DNA of 64,000 nucleotides, from contig UQWL01000008.1 in NCBI GenBank assembly GCA_900544715.1, forward strand, positions 62,001-126,000, in the 5' to 3' direction. Of the stretch, positions 50,814 through 59,304 are shown in pieces (the first letter of the stretch is position 1; every line of letters begins with the position of its first letter). The translations under genes and the position numbers were made by a program. The notes beneath the pieces are model-generated. The model had not been told where the DNA came from. It saw only the letters and a list, made by a program, of their open reading frames with translations, and did not search any database. Source of the stretch: an uncultured Oscillospiraceae bacterium (GTDB taxonomy: Bacteria > Bacillota > Clostridia > Oscillospirales > Acutalibacteraceae).

Positions 50814-50850
50814 TATAATATAGCAAGGGGGGGAGATTCCAATGAACTAA
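50814..50850 (+). promoter_or_regulatory. -10 box and minimal start-stop frame upstream of the M23 peptidase
   Basis: TATAAT lies at 50814-50819 with no clear -35. A strong G-rich ribosome site precedes ATG-AAC-TAA (50842-50850), 41 nt before the peptidase start. Such minimal frames can stall ribosomes; function here is unproven. Confidence 0.4.
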
Positions 50851-50891
50851 TTCGCCAAATATCTCAATCAAATCGAAAGGAGAAAAAACAA

Positions 50892-51899
50892 ATGAAACAG
50901 AAACACATCGTCACCAAACAGCTATCCTTCTTGATCGCCATGATCCTAGTATGCCTCCAATTGCTTCCGATAGGAGCCTTCGCACTTGGACAAACACAGC
51001 CTCAGGAAGAAATGATGCAAGCACAGGCCGCAAGTACGAAAAAATACCGTTCGCCATTTATCGCCAAAGGATACACATCAGGCGCTTATTATAAACAGTC
51101 TGGCTCATGGAGCGCTGGATATCACACAGGGCAAGACTACAATTGCAGCAACGATACACTGGTCGCCCCTGCATCAGGTACAATTCAGCGCAGCAGGTGG
51201 GATAATAGCTATGGCAACTACATCGTGATTGCAACCAACGATGGATGGGTCATTTTAATGGCCCATATGGCCTCCACCCCGCTCGTAAAAGAAGGGCAAA
51301 CGGTCACGGCCGGTCAGCGGGTCGGCACAATGGGAAGTACAGGCAATGTTACAGGAAAGCATCTTCATCTGGAAATAGAAAGTTCAAGCACATGGGCATA
51401 CAACAAAAATCTACAGGATCCCCGCCAATATATTGATCTGGATAATTACGGCGGCTCCTCTACCGGCGGAAGCGATGTCTATCAAAACGGCTCCACCAAA
51501 GAATATGTCTACAGCACATGGAGCTCCTGCAATGCACAGGGCAGTGATTACATCGGGTATATTGATCCCTATGAAACTGCAAATGTCTACGGCTCCTACA
51601 ACGGCTTATATATTGTTGTTTATAATGCAGGATCCACCAAAAAGGCCGGATTTGTGAAATATTCAGGAGGAAACACCAACCCCTATTGGAATCCTCAAAC
51701 ATATTCAAACGGCTCAACAAAAGAGCCTGTTTACCGGTCTCTGGCAGATGCCCAAAATAAGACAAACTCCATTGGATCTCTTGATCCGTGGGAAACTTGC
51801 ACCTGTGTTAAAGTGGTTGGAGGCAAACCGGTCGTACTCTATACGGCGGGAAGCACCAAAAAGGTAGGCTTTGTGAATTATATGGGCGGTGTCAGTTAA
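50892..51899 (+). CDS. Secreted M23 peptidase with duplicated C-terminal domain
   Basis: Zinc endopeptidase that probably cuts peptidoglycan cross-links. 335 residues. Signal peptide about 1-32. The M23 domain (about 50-175) has His78 and Asp82 (H-T-G-Q-D), His125 and H157-L-H159. Two repeats of about 60 residues follow (NGSTKEYVYSTW...GSTKKAGFVKYSGG and NGSTKEPVYRSL...GSTKKVGFVNYMGG), shaped like cell-wall-binding SH3 modules. RBS AAAGGAG is 8 nt upstream. Single gene. Confidence 0.9.
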   Translation: MKQKHIVTKQLSFLIAMILVCLQLLPIGAFALGQTQPQEEMMQAQAASTKKYRSPFIAKGYTSGAYYKQSGSWSAGYHTGQDYNCSNDTLVAPASGTIQRSRWDNSYGNYIVIATNDGWVILMAHMASTPLVKEGQTVTAGQRVGTMGSTGNVTGKHLHLEIESSSTWAYNKNLQDPRQYIDLDNYGGSSTGGSDVYQNGSTKEYVYSTWSSCNAQGSDYIGYIDPYETANVYGSYNGLYIVVYNAGSTKKAGFVKYSGGNTNPYWNPQTYSNGSTKEPVYRSLADAQNKTNSIGSLDPWETCTCVKVVGGKPVVLYTAGSTKKVGFVNYMGGVS

Positions 51900-51927
51900 G
51901 GCGCTGAATAATTGCAGGTAATACAAA

Positions 51928-51963
51928 CGCCTATCGGAAGAACGGCGATTCTTCCGATAGGCG
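51928..51963 (+). terminator. Hairpin after the M23 peptidase
   Basis: Perfect 15-bp stem CGCCTATCGGAAGAA/TTCTTCCGATAGGCG with a weak T-run. Confidence 0.6.
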
Positions 51964-52052
51964 CTTCCATGTTCTATTCTGCAAAGGAAGAGGCGGATGA
52001 TAGACGTTTCCGCCAATGAAACCGCGCAAAGAGGACATTATAAACGACTGTT

Positions 52053-53054
52053 TCACAAAGCATAATTTTGATAGATATCTTTGGCTTTCTCTAAAATCAT
52101 CTCCTTAAGCTTCTGCGGCGAGCGCACCACCGCACGGTCGCCATACTGCATCAGCCAGGAGATCAGCCCCTCGCTCACCTTCGCCTCAAATTTTACAAGG
52201 AATTTCCCCTCGCCCGCGGTACGCAACAGAGCCGTATCGCCAAAGCGATCCAGAATTTCTTCAATTAACTCCCGCCCGCAGCAAAGCTCCACCGTTTCCG
52301 TTTCGCCGGAAAACATATGAAAGAGCTGGTTGACATAATCCGCGGCGTCAAAAAAATCCGTGTAATCCGACACCTCGCGAAAATCCCGCGCGGGCGCATC
52401 CAGCGCTTCCGCCCGGTGGATGCGGTCAAGGCGCGCATGCATCAGATTATCGTATTTTGGATTGTTACACACAAGATAATAATGCCCGCCGGACCAGATC
52501 AGCGCATAGGGGTTCACGCAGAAATCCTTCTCCTGCAGCTCTACCTTCATCTGGCCAGAGAGCGCGCGCCGCGCATATTGGAACCGGACCTGCCGCCCGG
52601 CCTGAATAGCCTGATCCAAAATTTCAATCGTATAATAAATTTCCTCATTGGAGCACTTGACGCGGTGGTCGATATAGACCTGCCCCTCCAACCGGGCGGC
52701 CTGCCCGCGGCTCACGAGGCCCTCCAGCTTCTGGACGAGCTGCGCCGTTTTTTTGGGTGTGATAAAGGCGGCAGACTGCACAGCATCCAGCAGCAGCCGC
52801 ACCTCTGCCGTTTCAAAGGTGCGCGAGGCGAGAAAATAGCCGGATTTGGGTGCGCGGGTATGCAGGATATCGAGGCCGAAGCTTTTGAGCAGCTCGATAT
52901 CTCCATAAATCGATTTGCGCTGTGCGGCCACGCCGCGTTTTTCGAGCTCTCCACAGAGCTCCTGCGCGGAGAGCGGGTGCTCCTCATCCGTTTGTTCCTG
53001 AAAAATCTGAAGAAGATACAGCGGTTTCAGCTTTGCATTTGCACTGCCTGCCAA
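52053..53054 (-). CDS. WYL domain transcriptional regulator
   Basis: 333 residues. An N-terminal winged helix (LYLLQIFQEQTDEEHPLSAQ, then RKSIYGDIELLKSFGLDI) is followed by a WYL ligand-sensing domain (FCVNPYALIWSGGHYYLVCN, then MHARLDRIHRAEALD) and a C-terminal WCX-type extension. WYL regulators respond to small molecules or nucleic acid fragments. It lies 110 bp downstream of the GH2 gene in the same direction and may regulate it. TTG start with GGAGTG upstream. Confidence 0.88.
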   Translation of the reverse strand: MAGSANAKLKPLYLLQIFQEQTDEEHPLSAQELCGELEKRGVAAQRKSIYGDIELLKSFGLDILHTRAPKSGYFLASRTFETAEVRLLLDAVQSAAFITPKKTAQLVQKLEGLVSRGQAARLEGQVYIDHRVKCSNEEIYYTIEILDQAIQAGRQVRFQYARRALSGQMKVELQEKDFCVNPYALIWSGGHYYLVCNNPKYDNLMHARLDRIHRAEALDAPARDFREVSDYTDFFDAADYVNQLFHMFSGETETVELCCGRELIEEILDRFGDTALLRTAGEGKFLVKFEAKVSEGLISWLMQYGDRAVVRSPQKLKEMILEKAKDIYQNYAL

Positions 53055-53164
53055 GTGGGTTCACTCCAATTCCTGATGTCTGATCGCGGCGGGCCGAAAG
53101 CGCCCGCCCTCTCCATGATGCCAAAAGGGGAAAAGGCCAGAAGAGCGGCTCCTTCACCAGCCCC

Positions 53165-54916
53165 TCAATAGGCCATTTTTTCATTGAGCGCGCGCACGGT
53201 ATCCTCATCGAGCTTCACGATCGCCCGATCATAGGTCATCATGCCGTTCACCTCATTCTCCACATCGCTGACCTGCGTATAGATCGTGGCGCTTAACCCC
53301 TTGGGGATCAAGGGGAGAATCTGCTTTTCCAGCAGGCGGCGGTAAGCATTCGTCAGCTTCTTCTCATCCGCAAACATGCGGTAGCCAAAGCATTTTTGGC
53401 GATCCCACACATGGCCGTCGATAATCCGGCTGTAGCCGCCGAACTCCGTCAGCGCAAAGGGGCGGTCATCCAGCTTCGGCAGCCGGACGGGCAGAATATA
53501 TTTATGCATGCTATTGAGCTCTCCCCCGCCCTGGTCATACCAGCCGCTCGCGTGATCGACGATACGGCTTGGATCGCGCTGCTTCACCGCTTCGCCGATC
53601 TCTTTCGCGTCAAACTGGCCCCAGCCCTCGTTGAAGGGCACCCAGCAGTAAATTGATGGGAAGCCCTCCAGCGCGTCGATCATCTCAAACAGCTCGCGGC
53701 GGTAATCCTCCCGCGCCTGCTGCTCGCCGCGGCTGAAGCGTTTATAATCATCATCCTTCACTTTGATCCCGAGATTCGGCAGCACGCCCGCCGTCCAATC
53801 GCCGATATAGGCGCCACCGCTGACCATATCCTGCCAGACGAGCATACCGAGCCGGTCGCAGTGATAATACCAGCGCGCAGGCTCCACTTTGATGTGCTTG
53901 CGCAGCATATTGAAGCCGAGCCGCTTTGCAACCTCAATATCATAAACCATCGCCTCGTCCGTAGGCGGGGTGAGCAGGCTCTCGCACCAATAGCCCTGAT
54001 CGAGCAGGCCGCGCTGGAAGTAGGGCCGGTTGTTGAGCATCAGGCGCGGCAGGCCCTTTTCATCGCGGCCGATGCTGCATTTGCGCATGCCCACATAGGT
54101 GCGCACGGTGTCGTGCAGCCTGCCCCCGGTGGAAAGCTCCAATTGGAGATCATATAAAAACGGGGATTCCGGGCTCCAAAGCTTTGCATCCGGCAGCTCA
54201 ATTTCCTCGCTGGTGGAGATTTCCCGGGCAATGATCTCCTTCCCCTCATCAAAAACGCGGAGCTTTAGCTGATAGCCCTCGTCGCAGTAGAGCTTGGTAT
54301 TGAGCGTAAACAGCCCGCGGTCAATATCCGGCACGGCCTTTGCTTCGCGGATATAGCATTTATCCACCGCTTCGAGCCAGACCGTCTGCCAGATGCCGGA
54401 GGTGGCGGTATACCAGAAGCCGTGGGTTTTGAGCACCTGCTTACCGCGCTGTTGCCAGCCTTCATCCGTCGGGTCATATACGCAGACGATAAGCTCATTG
54501 TTATGTGCATTGATATAGCCCGTAATTTCAAAACTAAAAGGGCAATAGCCGCCGGTATGGGTGCCGACGAGCTTGCCATTGACCCACACCTTGCACTGCC
54601 AATCTACCGCGCCAAAGTGCAAAATGACCTTTTTGCCGTAAAAGGCCTCACTGAGCTCAAACGTACGGCGATACCAAAGCAGCTCATCCGGCTTTAGCGC
54701 CCGCTCCACGCCGGAAAGCGCGCTTTCTATGCAGAATGGCACGAGAATTTGTCCCTCGAAGCGTTCCGGCTGCTGCGCGCCGCGCGGCGTAACCGCATAG
54801 TCATACAGGCCGTTCAAATTCATCCAGCCTTCGCGCACCAGCTGGGGGCGTGGGTATTCGGGCAGGGCGCGGGCCGCGTCCACGTTTGCCGCAAAGCGTG
54901 TTTTGATTCGTTCCAT
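53165..54916 (-). CDS. Glycoside hydrolase family 2 enzyme
   Basis: 583 residues; beta-galactosidase/beta-glucuronidase-type architecture. The N-terminal jelly roll (WYRRTFELSEAFYGKKVILHFG) is followed by an Ig-like domain and a TIM barrel. The acid/base Glu lies in WVPFNEGWGQFDA and the nucleophile Glu in FALTEFGGYS. No signal peptide is present, so the enzyme is cytoplasmic and acts on imported oligosaccharides. Exact sugar specificity cannot be read. ATG 54916 follows GGAGGGG. No sugar transporter is nearby. Confidence 0.9.
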   Translation of the reverse strand: MERIKTRFAANVDAARALPEYPRPQLVREGWMNLNGLYDYAVTPRGAQQPERFEGQILVPFCIESALSGVERALKPDELLWYRRTFELSEAFYGKKVILHFGAVDWQCKVWVNGKLVGTHTGGYCPFSFEITGYINAHNNELIVCVYDPTDEGWQQRGKQVLKTHGFWYTATSGIWQTVWLEAVDKCYIREAKAVPDIDRGLFTLNTKLYCDEGYQLKLRVFDEGKEIIAREISTSEEIELPDAKLWSPESPFLYDLQLELSTGGRLHDTVRTYVGMRKCSIGRDEKGLPRLMLNNRPYFQRGLLDQGYWCESLLTPPTDEAMVYDIEVAKRLGFNMLRKHIKVEPARWYYHCDRLGMLVWQDMVSGGAYIGDWTAGVLPNLGIKVKDDDYKRFSRGEQQAREDYRRELFEMIDALEGFPSIYCWVPFNEGWGQFDAKEIGEAVKQRDPSRIVDHASGWYDQGGGELNSMHKYILPVRLPKLDDRPFALTEFGGYSRIIDGHVWDRQKCFGYRMFADEKKLTNAYRRLLEKQILPLIPKGLSATIYTQVSDVENEVNGMMTYDRAIVKLDEDTVRALNEKMAY

Positions 54917-55114
54917 GGTGTCCCCTCCATCATATTCATCATGCGCAATGCCGTTTGCAGGCATGGCAATTTGGCTCTGTTCCTAATTTTAATCGGATCT
55001 ACCGTATTTGTCTATGCATTCCGGCAAAAATGAGATGAAAATTCGAAAAAAGAGATTGCAGAAGGATTCAAAATCTGTTATACTAGCTACCGTTGTTCCG
55101 TAATTAATAGATAT

Positions 55115-55199
55115 GCGGGTATGGCGGAATTGGCAGACGCGCAAGATTTAGGATCTTGTATCGCGAGATGTGCAGGTTCGACCCCTGTTACCCGCACCA
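55115..55199 (+). tRNA. tRNA-Leu (anticodon TAG)
   Basis: 85-nt type II tRNA. Acceptor stem GCGGGTA/TACCCGC, D-arm TGGCGGAATTGGCAGACGC, anticodon arm CAAGA-TTTAGGA-TCTTG (anticodon TAG, reads CUA), variable arm, T-arm CAGG-TTCGACC-CCTG, encoded CCA at 55197-55199. A terminator follows. Confidence 0.95.
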
Positions 55200-55200
55200 A

Positions 55201-55238
55201 AAAGAAAAAGTCGCACTATTGTGTGACTTTTTCTTTTT
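55201..55238 (+). terminator. Terminator after tRNA-Leu
   Basis: Stem AAAGAAAAAGTCGCAC/GTGTGACTTTTTCTTT with one mismatch, ending in TTTTT. Confidence 0.75.
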
Positions 55239-55258
55239 GGTGTTATTCATTCTTCCGT

Positions 55259-55330
55259 ATTCACTATTCATTCGTTTCTTACGACTTTTTTAAATGAATA
55301 TTGAAGCCGCTTTGCTGATGAATAGTGAAT
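55259..55330. repeat. 13-bp inverted repeat ATTCACTATTCAT/ATGAATAGTGAAT
   Basis: Perfect arms at 55259-55271 and 55318-55330, upstream of the four-helix-bundle pseudogene. It marks the start of an AT-rich, non-native-looking stretch. Confidence 0.6.
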
Positions 55331-55381
55331 AATTGCTTTGAATTATAGCTTTGCTACAATAAAATAAAAAGGATTTAAACG

Positions 55382-55744
55382 ATGAAAGAAAATGTGCTAA
55401 TAGAAAAATCTATAGCATTTGCCTCAAAAATAATTTAGCTTAATCAATATCTAACAAAAGACAAAAAAGAATACATAATATCAAAACAAATTATTCGTAG
55501 TGGTACATCTATTGGGGCTAATATAAACGAAGCGAGCTATGGGCAAAGCAAAGCGGACTTTATTTCTAAAATTCATATTGCATTAAAGGAAACTAAGGAA
55601 ACTGCTGAAACAGAGTATTGGTTAAGACTTCTTTTAATGTCGGATTACTTGAACGAAGACATGGCAAAATCTCTTTTGAATGACTGTATTGAATTAAAGC
55701 GTATACTCATCGCTTCAATCAACACGGCAAAAGAGAATAAGTGA
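55382..55744 (+). pseudogene. Four-helix-bundle protein (S23/IVP family), nonsense mutation
   Basis: A single 120-codon frame encodes the full family pattern: ENVLIEKSIAFASKII, then ISKQIIRSGTSIGANINEAS, and LIASINTAKENK at the end. TAG at 55436-55438 interrupts it at codon 19, where relatives usually have Lys. No downstream start would restore helix 1. Family members occur in intervening sequences of 23S rRNA genes and near other mobile or variable regions; function is unknown. The codon usage is AT-rich, unlike neighbours. Confidence 0.8.
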
Positions 55745-55890
55745 GGATTATTGCTGCAACAGGTGATAAATGTTTTGGTGCCTGTAGCAACAATAGATGA
55801 TGCAATACAATTAGAAATATAAAACAATAAATTTAATGGTGAAACTTCTTTTGAAAATATTAAAAAATCTTTCTGCTATAATAGATACAT

Positions 55891-55944
55891 GCCGGAAATT
55901 ACCGAGGTGTACGTAAAAACAGAATAGGTTCGACTCCTTCCGCT
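55891..55944 (+). pseudogene. tRNA-like remnant lacking the anticodon arm
   Basis: A TATAAT box (55877-55882) precedes CGGAA (55893-55897) which pairs with TTCCG (55938-55942). Between them lie a D-arm-like TTACCGAGGTG and a T-loop-like AGGTTCGACTCC. At about 54 nt it is too short for a tRNA and the T-stem is weak, so it may be a deleted serine- or leucine-type tRNA. Confidence 0.3.
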
Positions 55945-55968
55945 AAAAACACAAAACCATCCTTTTCC

Positions 55969-56111
55969 ATGAAGCGCGCCTTTCGACACATGAAGTCGCT
56001 AAAGCGAATGAAGCAGCCCTTCAGTTATGAAGTGTGCTTCGCACGATAGGACGCGCGCTTCGCTTTATTTCGGCAAAGCCGATACTTCATTAGCGCGCAG
56101 AGCGTCTTCAT
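55969..56111. repeat. ATGAAG-spaced hairpin array
   Basis: ATGAAG occurs four times as direct units (55969, 55992, 56015 and 56035, approximately), separated by small GC-rich hairpins such as TCGCTAAAGCGA and GTGTGCTTCGCAC. Two inverted CTTCAT units follow near 56092 and 56106. The array fills most of the gap before the methyltransferase gene. The remainder of 55745-56138 contains no gene. Confidence 0.55.
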
Positions 56112-56138
56112 GAACACAATAGGGAGGGCATCATTCTC

Positions 56139-56741
56139 ATGAATGCCGTTAAAAATCACTATGATTGTTTAATTGATGAAAATAATGACCCCGTTCATGA
56201 TGCAGAACCATTAAAAGAGTATATGAATCAATGGGACGGACAAGTTTTCATTGATGAATTAGAACTTAACAACACTAAAACTGTACTTGAAATCGGCGTC
56301 GGTACAGGTAGAATAGCAATAAAAATAATATCAAGATGTAAGCATTTTACCGGCATAGATATTTCTGAAAAAACGATAGAGCGTGCAAAAGAAAACCTAT
56401 CGTTATTGGAAAACAAAACACTGATTTGCAGTGACTTTTTTGAGTGTGCTTTTAAAAACCGGTTCGATGTTATTTACTCTTCACTTACTTTTTTACACAT
56501 AAAAGAAAAGCTCAAAGCAATACGGAAAATTGCCGGTTTTTTAACGGACAACGGACGATTTGTAGTATCTATCAGCAAAGACCAATCAAAAGAACTTGAC
56601 TTTGAAAACCGCAAAGTGCCGCTATATCCGGATAATCCGGAAAAGATGAAATCTTGTTTGGCTGATGCTGACCTTCAATTTGTAAAACAAATAGAAACAG
56701 ACTTTGCATGGATAATGGTTGCAACCAAGCACACAAAATGA
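56139..56741 (+). CDS. Class I SAM-dependent methyltransferase, probably acquired
   Basis: 200 residues. SAM motif I is VLEIGVGTGRIAIKI, followed by HFTGIDISEKTIERAKENL, IYSSLTFLHIKEKL and a C-terminal DGRFVVSISKDQ-like strand (here DNGRFVVSISKDQ). It resembles the methyltransferase-11/25 group that acts on small molecules. Base composition is far more AT-rich than the chromosome around it, and it lies between a hairpin array and a terminator downstream of a tRNA. This suggests horizontal acquisition. Substrate unknown. Confidence 0.8.
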   Translation: MNAVKNHYDCLIDENNDPVHDAEPLKEYMNQWDGQVFIDELELNNTKTVLEIGVGTGRIAIKIISRCKHFTGIDISEKTIERAKENLSLLENKTLICSDFFECAFKNRFDVIYSSLTFLHIKEKLKAIRKIAGFLTDNGRFVVSISKDQSKELDFENRKVPLYPDNPEKMKSCLADADLQFVKQIETDFAWIMVATKHTK

Positions 56742-56812
56742 GCATCCCCCACCGCGCGAGTTCAAAACTACTCACCGATTTGCCGAAAATATCTTTTTTA
56801 TACGCATTAGAC

Positions 56813-56852
56813 AAACCTGCGGTGAGCGATTCGCGCACCGCAGGTTTTTTTT
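56813..56852 (+). terminator. Terminator after the acquired methyltransferase
   Basis: Perfect 12-bp stem AAACCTGCGGTG/CACCGCAGGTTT followed by TTTTT. Confidence 0.85.
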
Positions 56853-57007
56853 GACCAAACGGGCAGCCCGCGCTGTAGAGGGTCTTTTTCCAGACCTTGC
56901 CGCAATAAAGCATTGATGAAAATCGGCTCCTATGCGTGAGAACCAATGGGTGTTTTGTTTGCACTGCCCGGTTGAAATGATTTCCTGCCGTTTCTTCTTT
57001 CATCCCC

Positions 57008-57045
57008 GGTTGAAGTTTGAAGGGTTTCAAACTTCAACCATTTTT
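57008..57045 (+). terminator. Isolated terminator hairpin
   Basis: Perfect 14-bp stem GGTTGAAGTTTGAA/TTCAAACTTCAACC followed by ATTTTTC. No gene was recognised in 56853-57007 that it could end; a gene may have decayed or been deleted there. Confidence 0.65.
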
Positions 57046-57217
57046 CAGCTCTGAAATCCGGATATATTTAAGTTTTCGGAGCGTTTAATCTTTAGAGAAG
57101 GCATCCTTTCTCCGAAAATCCATACCGAAAAACATCTGGAAGAAAAAGCGGAAAAATGATATAATGCATCCAAATAGGCAAATGCTCCATGGAGATAGAA
57201 GAATCTGAACGGCCACC

Positions 57218-57808
57218 GTGCGTTACGGCTACAAATTGAAAAAAGAAGAAGGGAAGAAGGCGTTCGGCACGTATTATCAAACGATCTGCCCATCCCCTGT
57301 AGGCACCCTGACACTCGCCTGCGACGGAGAGAGCCTGGTTGGCCTGTGGATCGAGGGGCAAAAATATTATGGGGGCGCCATGCCCGAAGCAATGGCACCA
57401 AAAGACGATCTCCCGGTGTTCACCGCTGCAAAAAAGTGGCTGGAGCAATATTTTTCCGGGGAAAAGCCCTCTGTTTCGGAGTTGCCGCTGGCGCCCATCG
57501 GCAGTGCTTTCCGCCAAAGCGTGTGGGGCATTTTGCGGGAAATCCCCTATGGCGAGGTGCTCACCTATGGCGATATCGCAAAAAAGATGGCTGCAAGGCT
57601 GGGAAGGGAACGGATGTCCAGCCAGGCGGTAGGGGGAGCAGTCGGCCATAATCCTATCTCTATCATCATTCCCTGCCATCGGGTGGTAGGCGCTCACGGC
57701 AGCCTGACCGGATTCGCCGCCGGCATCCCAACAAAGTTGAAACTGCTGCAAGCAGAGGGCGTAGACACCTCAAAATTTTTTATTCCGCCAAAAGGGACAG
57801 CCCTGTAA
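57218..57808 (+). CDS. ogt: Methylated-DNA--protein-cysteine methyltransferase
   Basis: Suicide repair protein that removes methyl groups from O6-methylguanine. 196 residues. The acceptor-cysteine motif IPCHRVVGAHGSLTGFAAG and the helix-turn-helix LREIPYGEVLTYGDIAKKM are intact. RMSSQAVGGAVGHNPISIII completes the core. A -10 box TATAAT lies at 57160-57165. GTG 57218 is the longest start but has no good ribosome site, so the true start is uncertain. Confidence 0.93.
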   Translation: MRYGYKLKKEEGKKAFGTYYQTICPSPVGTLTLACDGESLVGLWIEGQKYYGGAMPEAMAPKDDLPVFTAAKKWLEQYFSGEKPSVSELPLAPIGSAFRQSVWGILREIPYGEVLTYGDIAKKMAARLGRERMSSQAVGGAVGHNPISIIIPCHRVVGAHGSLTGFAAGIPTKLKLLQAEGVDTSKFFIPPKGTAL

Positions 57809-57902
57809 AACAGGCGGAATTAAGTGCTTTTCCACCTCTATCGCCACAGCGTGCGGAACGGACCGCATCCAAAAATCATTCAAAAAGGAACTGCAGAACC
57901 GT

Positions 57903-59138
57903 ATGACAAAGAAGCATTCAATCGCCAAATATGCCTGCTATATGTCCAACGCCTCCATGTCAGCGGTGGCGACAATATCGCCGCTGCTGTTTATCACATT
58001 CCATCAACTCTACGGGATCTCCTATACCCTGCTCGGCCTGTTGGTGTTGGTAAACTTCTGCACACAGCTGTGCGTGGATTTGATCTTTTCGTTTTATGCC
58101 CACAAATTCAATATTCAAAAAACCGTGCGCGCCATGCCGCTGCTCACCGTAACCGGCCTGATGGTGTATGCCATTTTTCCGGCTTTGATGCCTGCGCGCG
58201 CCTACTTATTCCTAGTGGCCGGCACAATTATTTTTTCGGCCTCTGCGGGGCTTGGGGAAGTGCTGATCAGCCCCGTGATCGCTGCACTGCCGTCGGACAA
58301 CCCGGAGCGTGATATGAGCCGGGCGCACTCCGTTTATGCCTGGGGCGTGGCTGCTGTGGTGCTGCTGAGCACGCTGTATCTTCAGGTGTTTGGGCGGGAA
58401 ACCTGGTATATTCTCACGCTGCTTTGGGCCATTCTGCCGCTTGCTGCTTTTGTACTTTTTTTATGTTCTGAAATACCGCCTCTTGAAACGCCAAAAAGCG
58501 GTGCGTCAAACAGAAGCCCGCTCAAAAATCCGCTGCTGCTTTTATGCGTGACCTGCATCTTTTTGGGCGGCGCTTCCGAAAACACCATGACGCAGTGGTG
58601 CTCCGGCTACCTGGAAGCCGCGCTGGGGATTTCAAAAATATGGGGCGATGTGTTCGGCGTTGCCGTGTTTGCGGTGATGCTGGGGCTTGGCAGAACCCTC
58701 TATGCGAAATTTGGCAAGCAGATCTCCCGCTTTATGCTGCTCGGATTTATGGGCGCCTTTCTCTGCTATGTCATCGCCGCGCTTTTCCCAAATGCCATTG
58801 TGGGCCTGATAGCCTGCGCGTTTACGGGATTTTGCGTATCCATGCTCTGGCCGGGCACTTTGATTTACACAGCGGAGGTAATCCCCCATACCAGCGTGGC
58901 AGTTTACGCCTTGCTCGCGGCGGGCGGAGATCTTGGCGGCTCCATTGCGCCGCAGCTTGTGGGGAGCATTACAGACGCTGTTGCAAACAGCCAAAGCTTT
59001 GCCGCCATCAACCCCGCTTTATCGCCTGAACAGCTCGGTTTTAAAACCGCGATGCTGACAGCGGCGCTGTTCCCGCTGGCCGGCATGCTCGTTGTGGGCA
59101 TTATGAAGAAAGTGGAAAAAAAGTGGAAAGACAAATAG
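57903..59138 (+). CDS. MFS family transporter
   Basis: Major facilitator superfamily permease, 411 residues with about 12 hydrophobic helices and a central loop near residue 200. The opening YACYMSNASMSAVATISPLL and paired helices around TGFCVSMLWPGTLIYTAEVI match sugar- or fucose-permease-like MFS members. No strict A-motif (G-x-x-x-D-R) is seen. Substrate and direction are unknown. It follows ogt by 94 bp in the same direction. Confidence 0.83.
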   Translation: MTKKHSIAKYACYMSNASMSAVATISPLLFITFHQLYGISYTLLGLLVLVNFCTQLCVDLIFSFYAHKFNIQKTVRAMPLLTVTGLMVYAIFPALMPARAYLFLVAGTIIFSASAGLGEVLISPVIAALPSDNPERDMSRAHSVYAWGVAAVVLLSTLYLQVFGRETWYILTLLWAILPLAAFVLFLCSEIPPLETPKSGASNRSPLKNPLLLLCVTCIFLGGASENTMTQWCSGYLEAALGISKIWGDVFGVAVFAVMLGLGRTLYAKFGKQISRFMLLGFMGAFLCYVIAALFPNAIVGLIACAFTGFCVSMLWPGTLIYTAEVIPHTSVAVYALLAAGGDLGGSIAPQLVGSITDAVANSQSFAAINPALSPEQLGFKTAMLTAALFPLAGMLVVGIMKKVEKKWKDK

Positions 59139-59258
59139 GTTGAAAAAGAAGAAGGAGGTGTTGCAAAATGCCTCCCGTACAAACAAACCGAAAAAGACAT
59201 GGTTTCGGGCGGGGCTCAGCCCGAAATTTGCCTCTGTGAGGCTAAAATGGCTTTTTTG

Positions 59259-59304
59259 AAGGGACTGTTGCAAAATGCAAAGCATTTTGCAACAGTCCCT
59301 TTTT
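59259..59304. terminator. 20-bp perfect hairpin between MFS and spore coat genes
   Basis: Perfect 20-bp arms (59259-59278 and 59282-59301) with a 3-nt loop and TTTT after. It can terminate the MFS transcript and, with AAAA on the other side, the convergent cotF-like gene. A second small stem, TTTCGGGC/GCCCGAAA, lies at 59203-59226. Confidence 0.75.
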
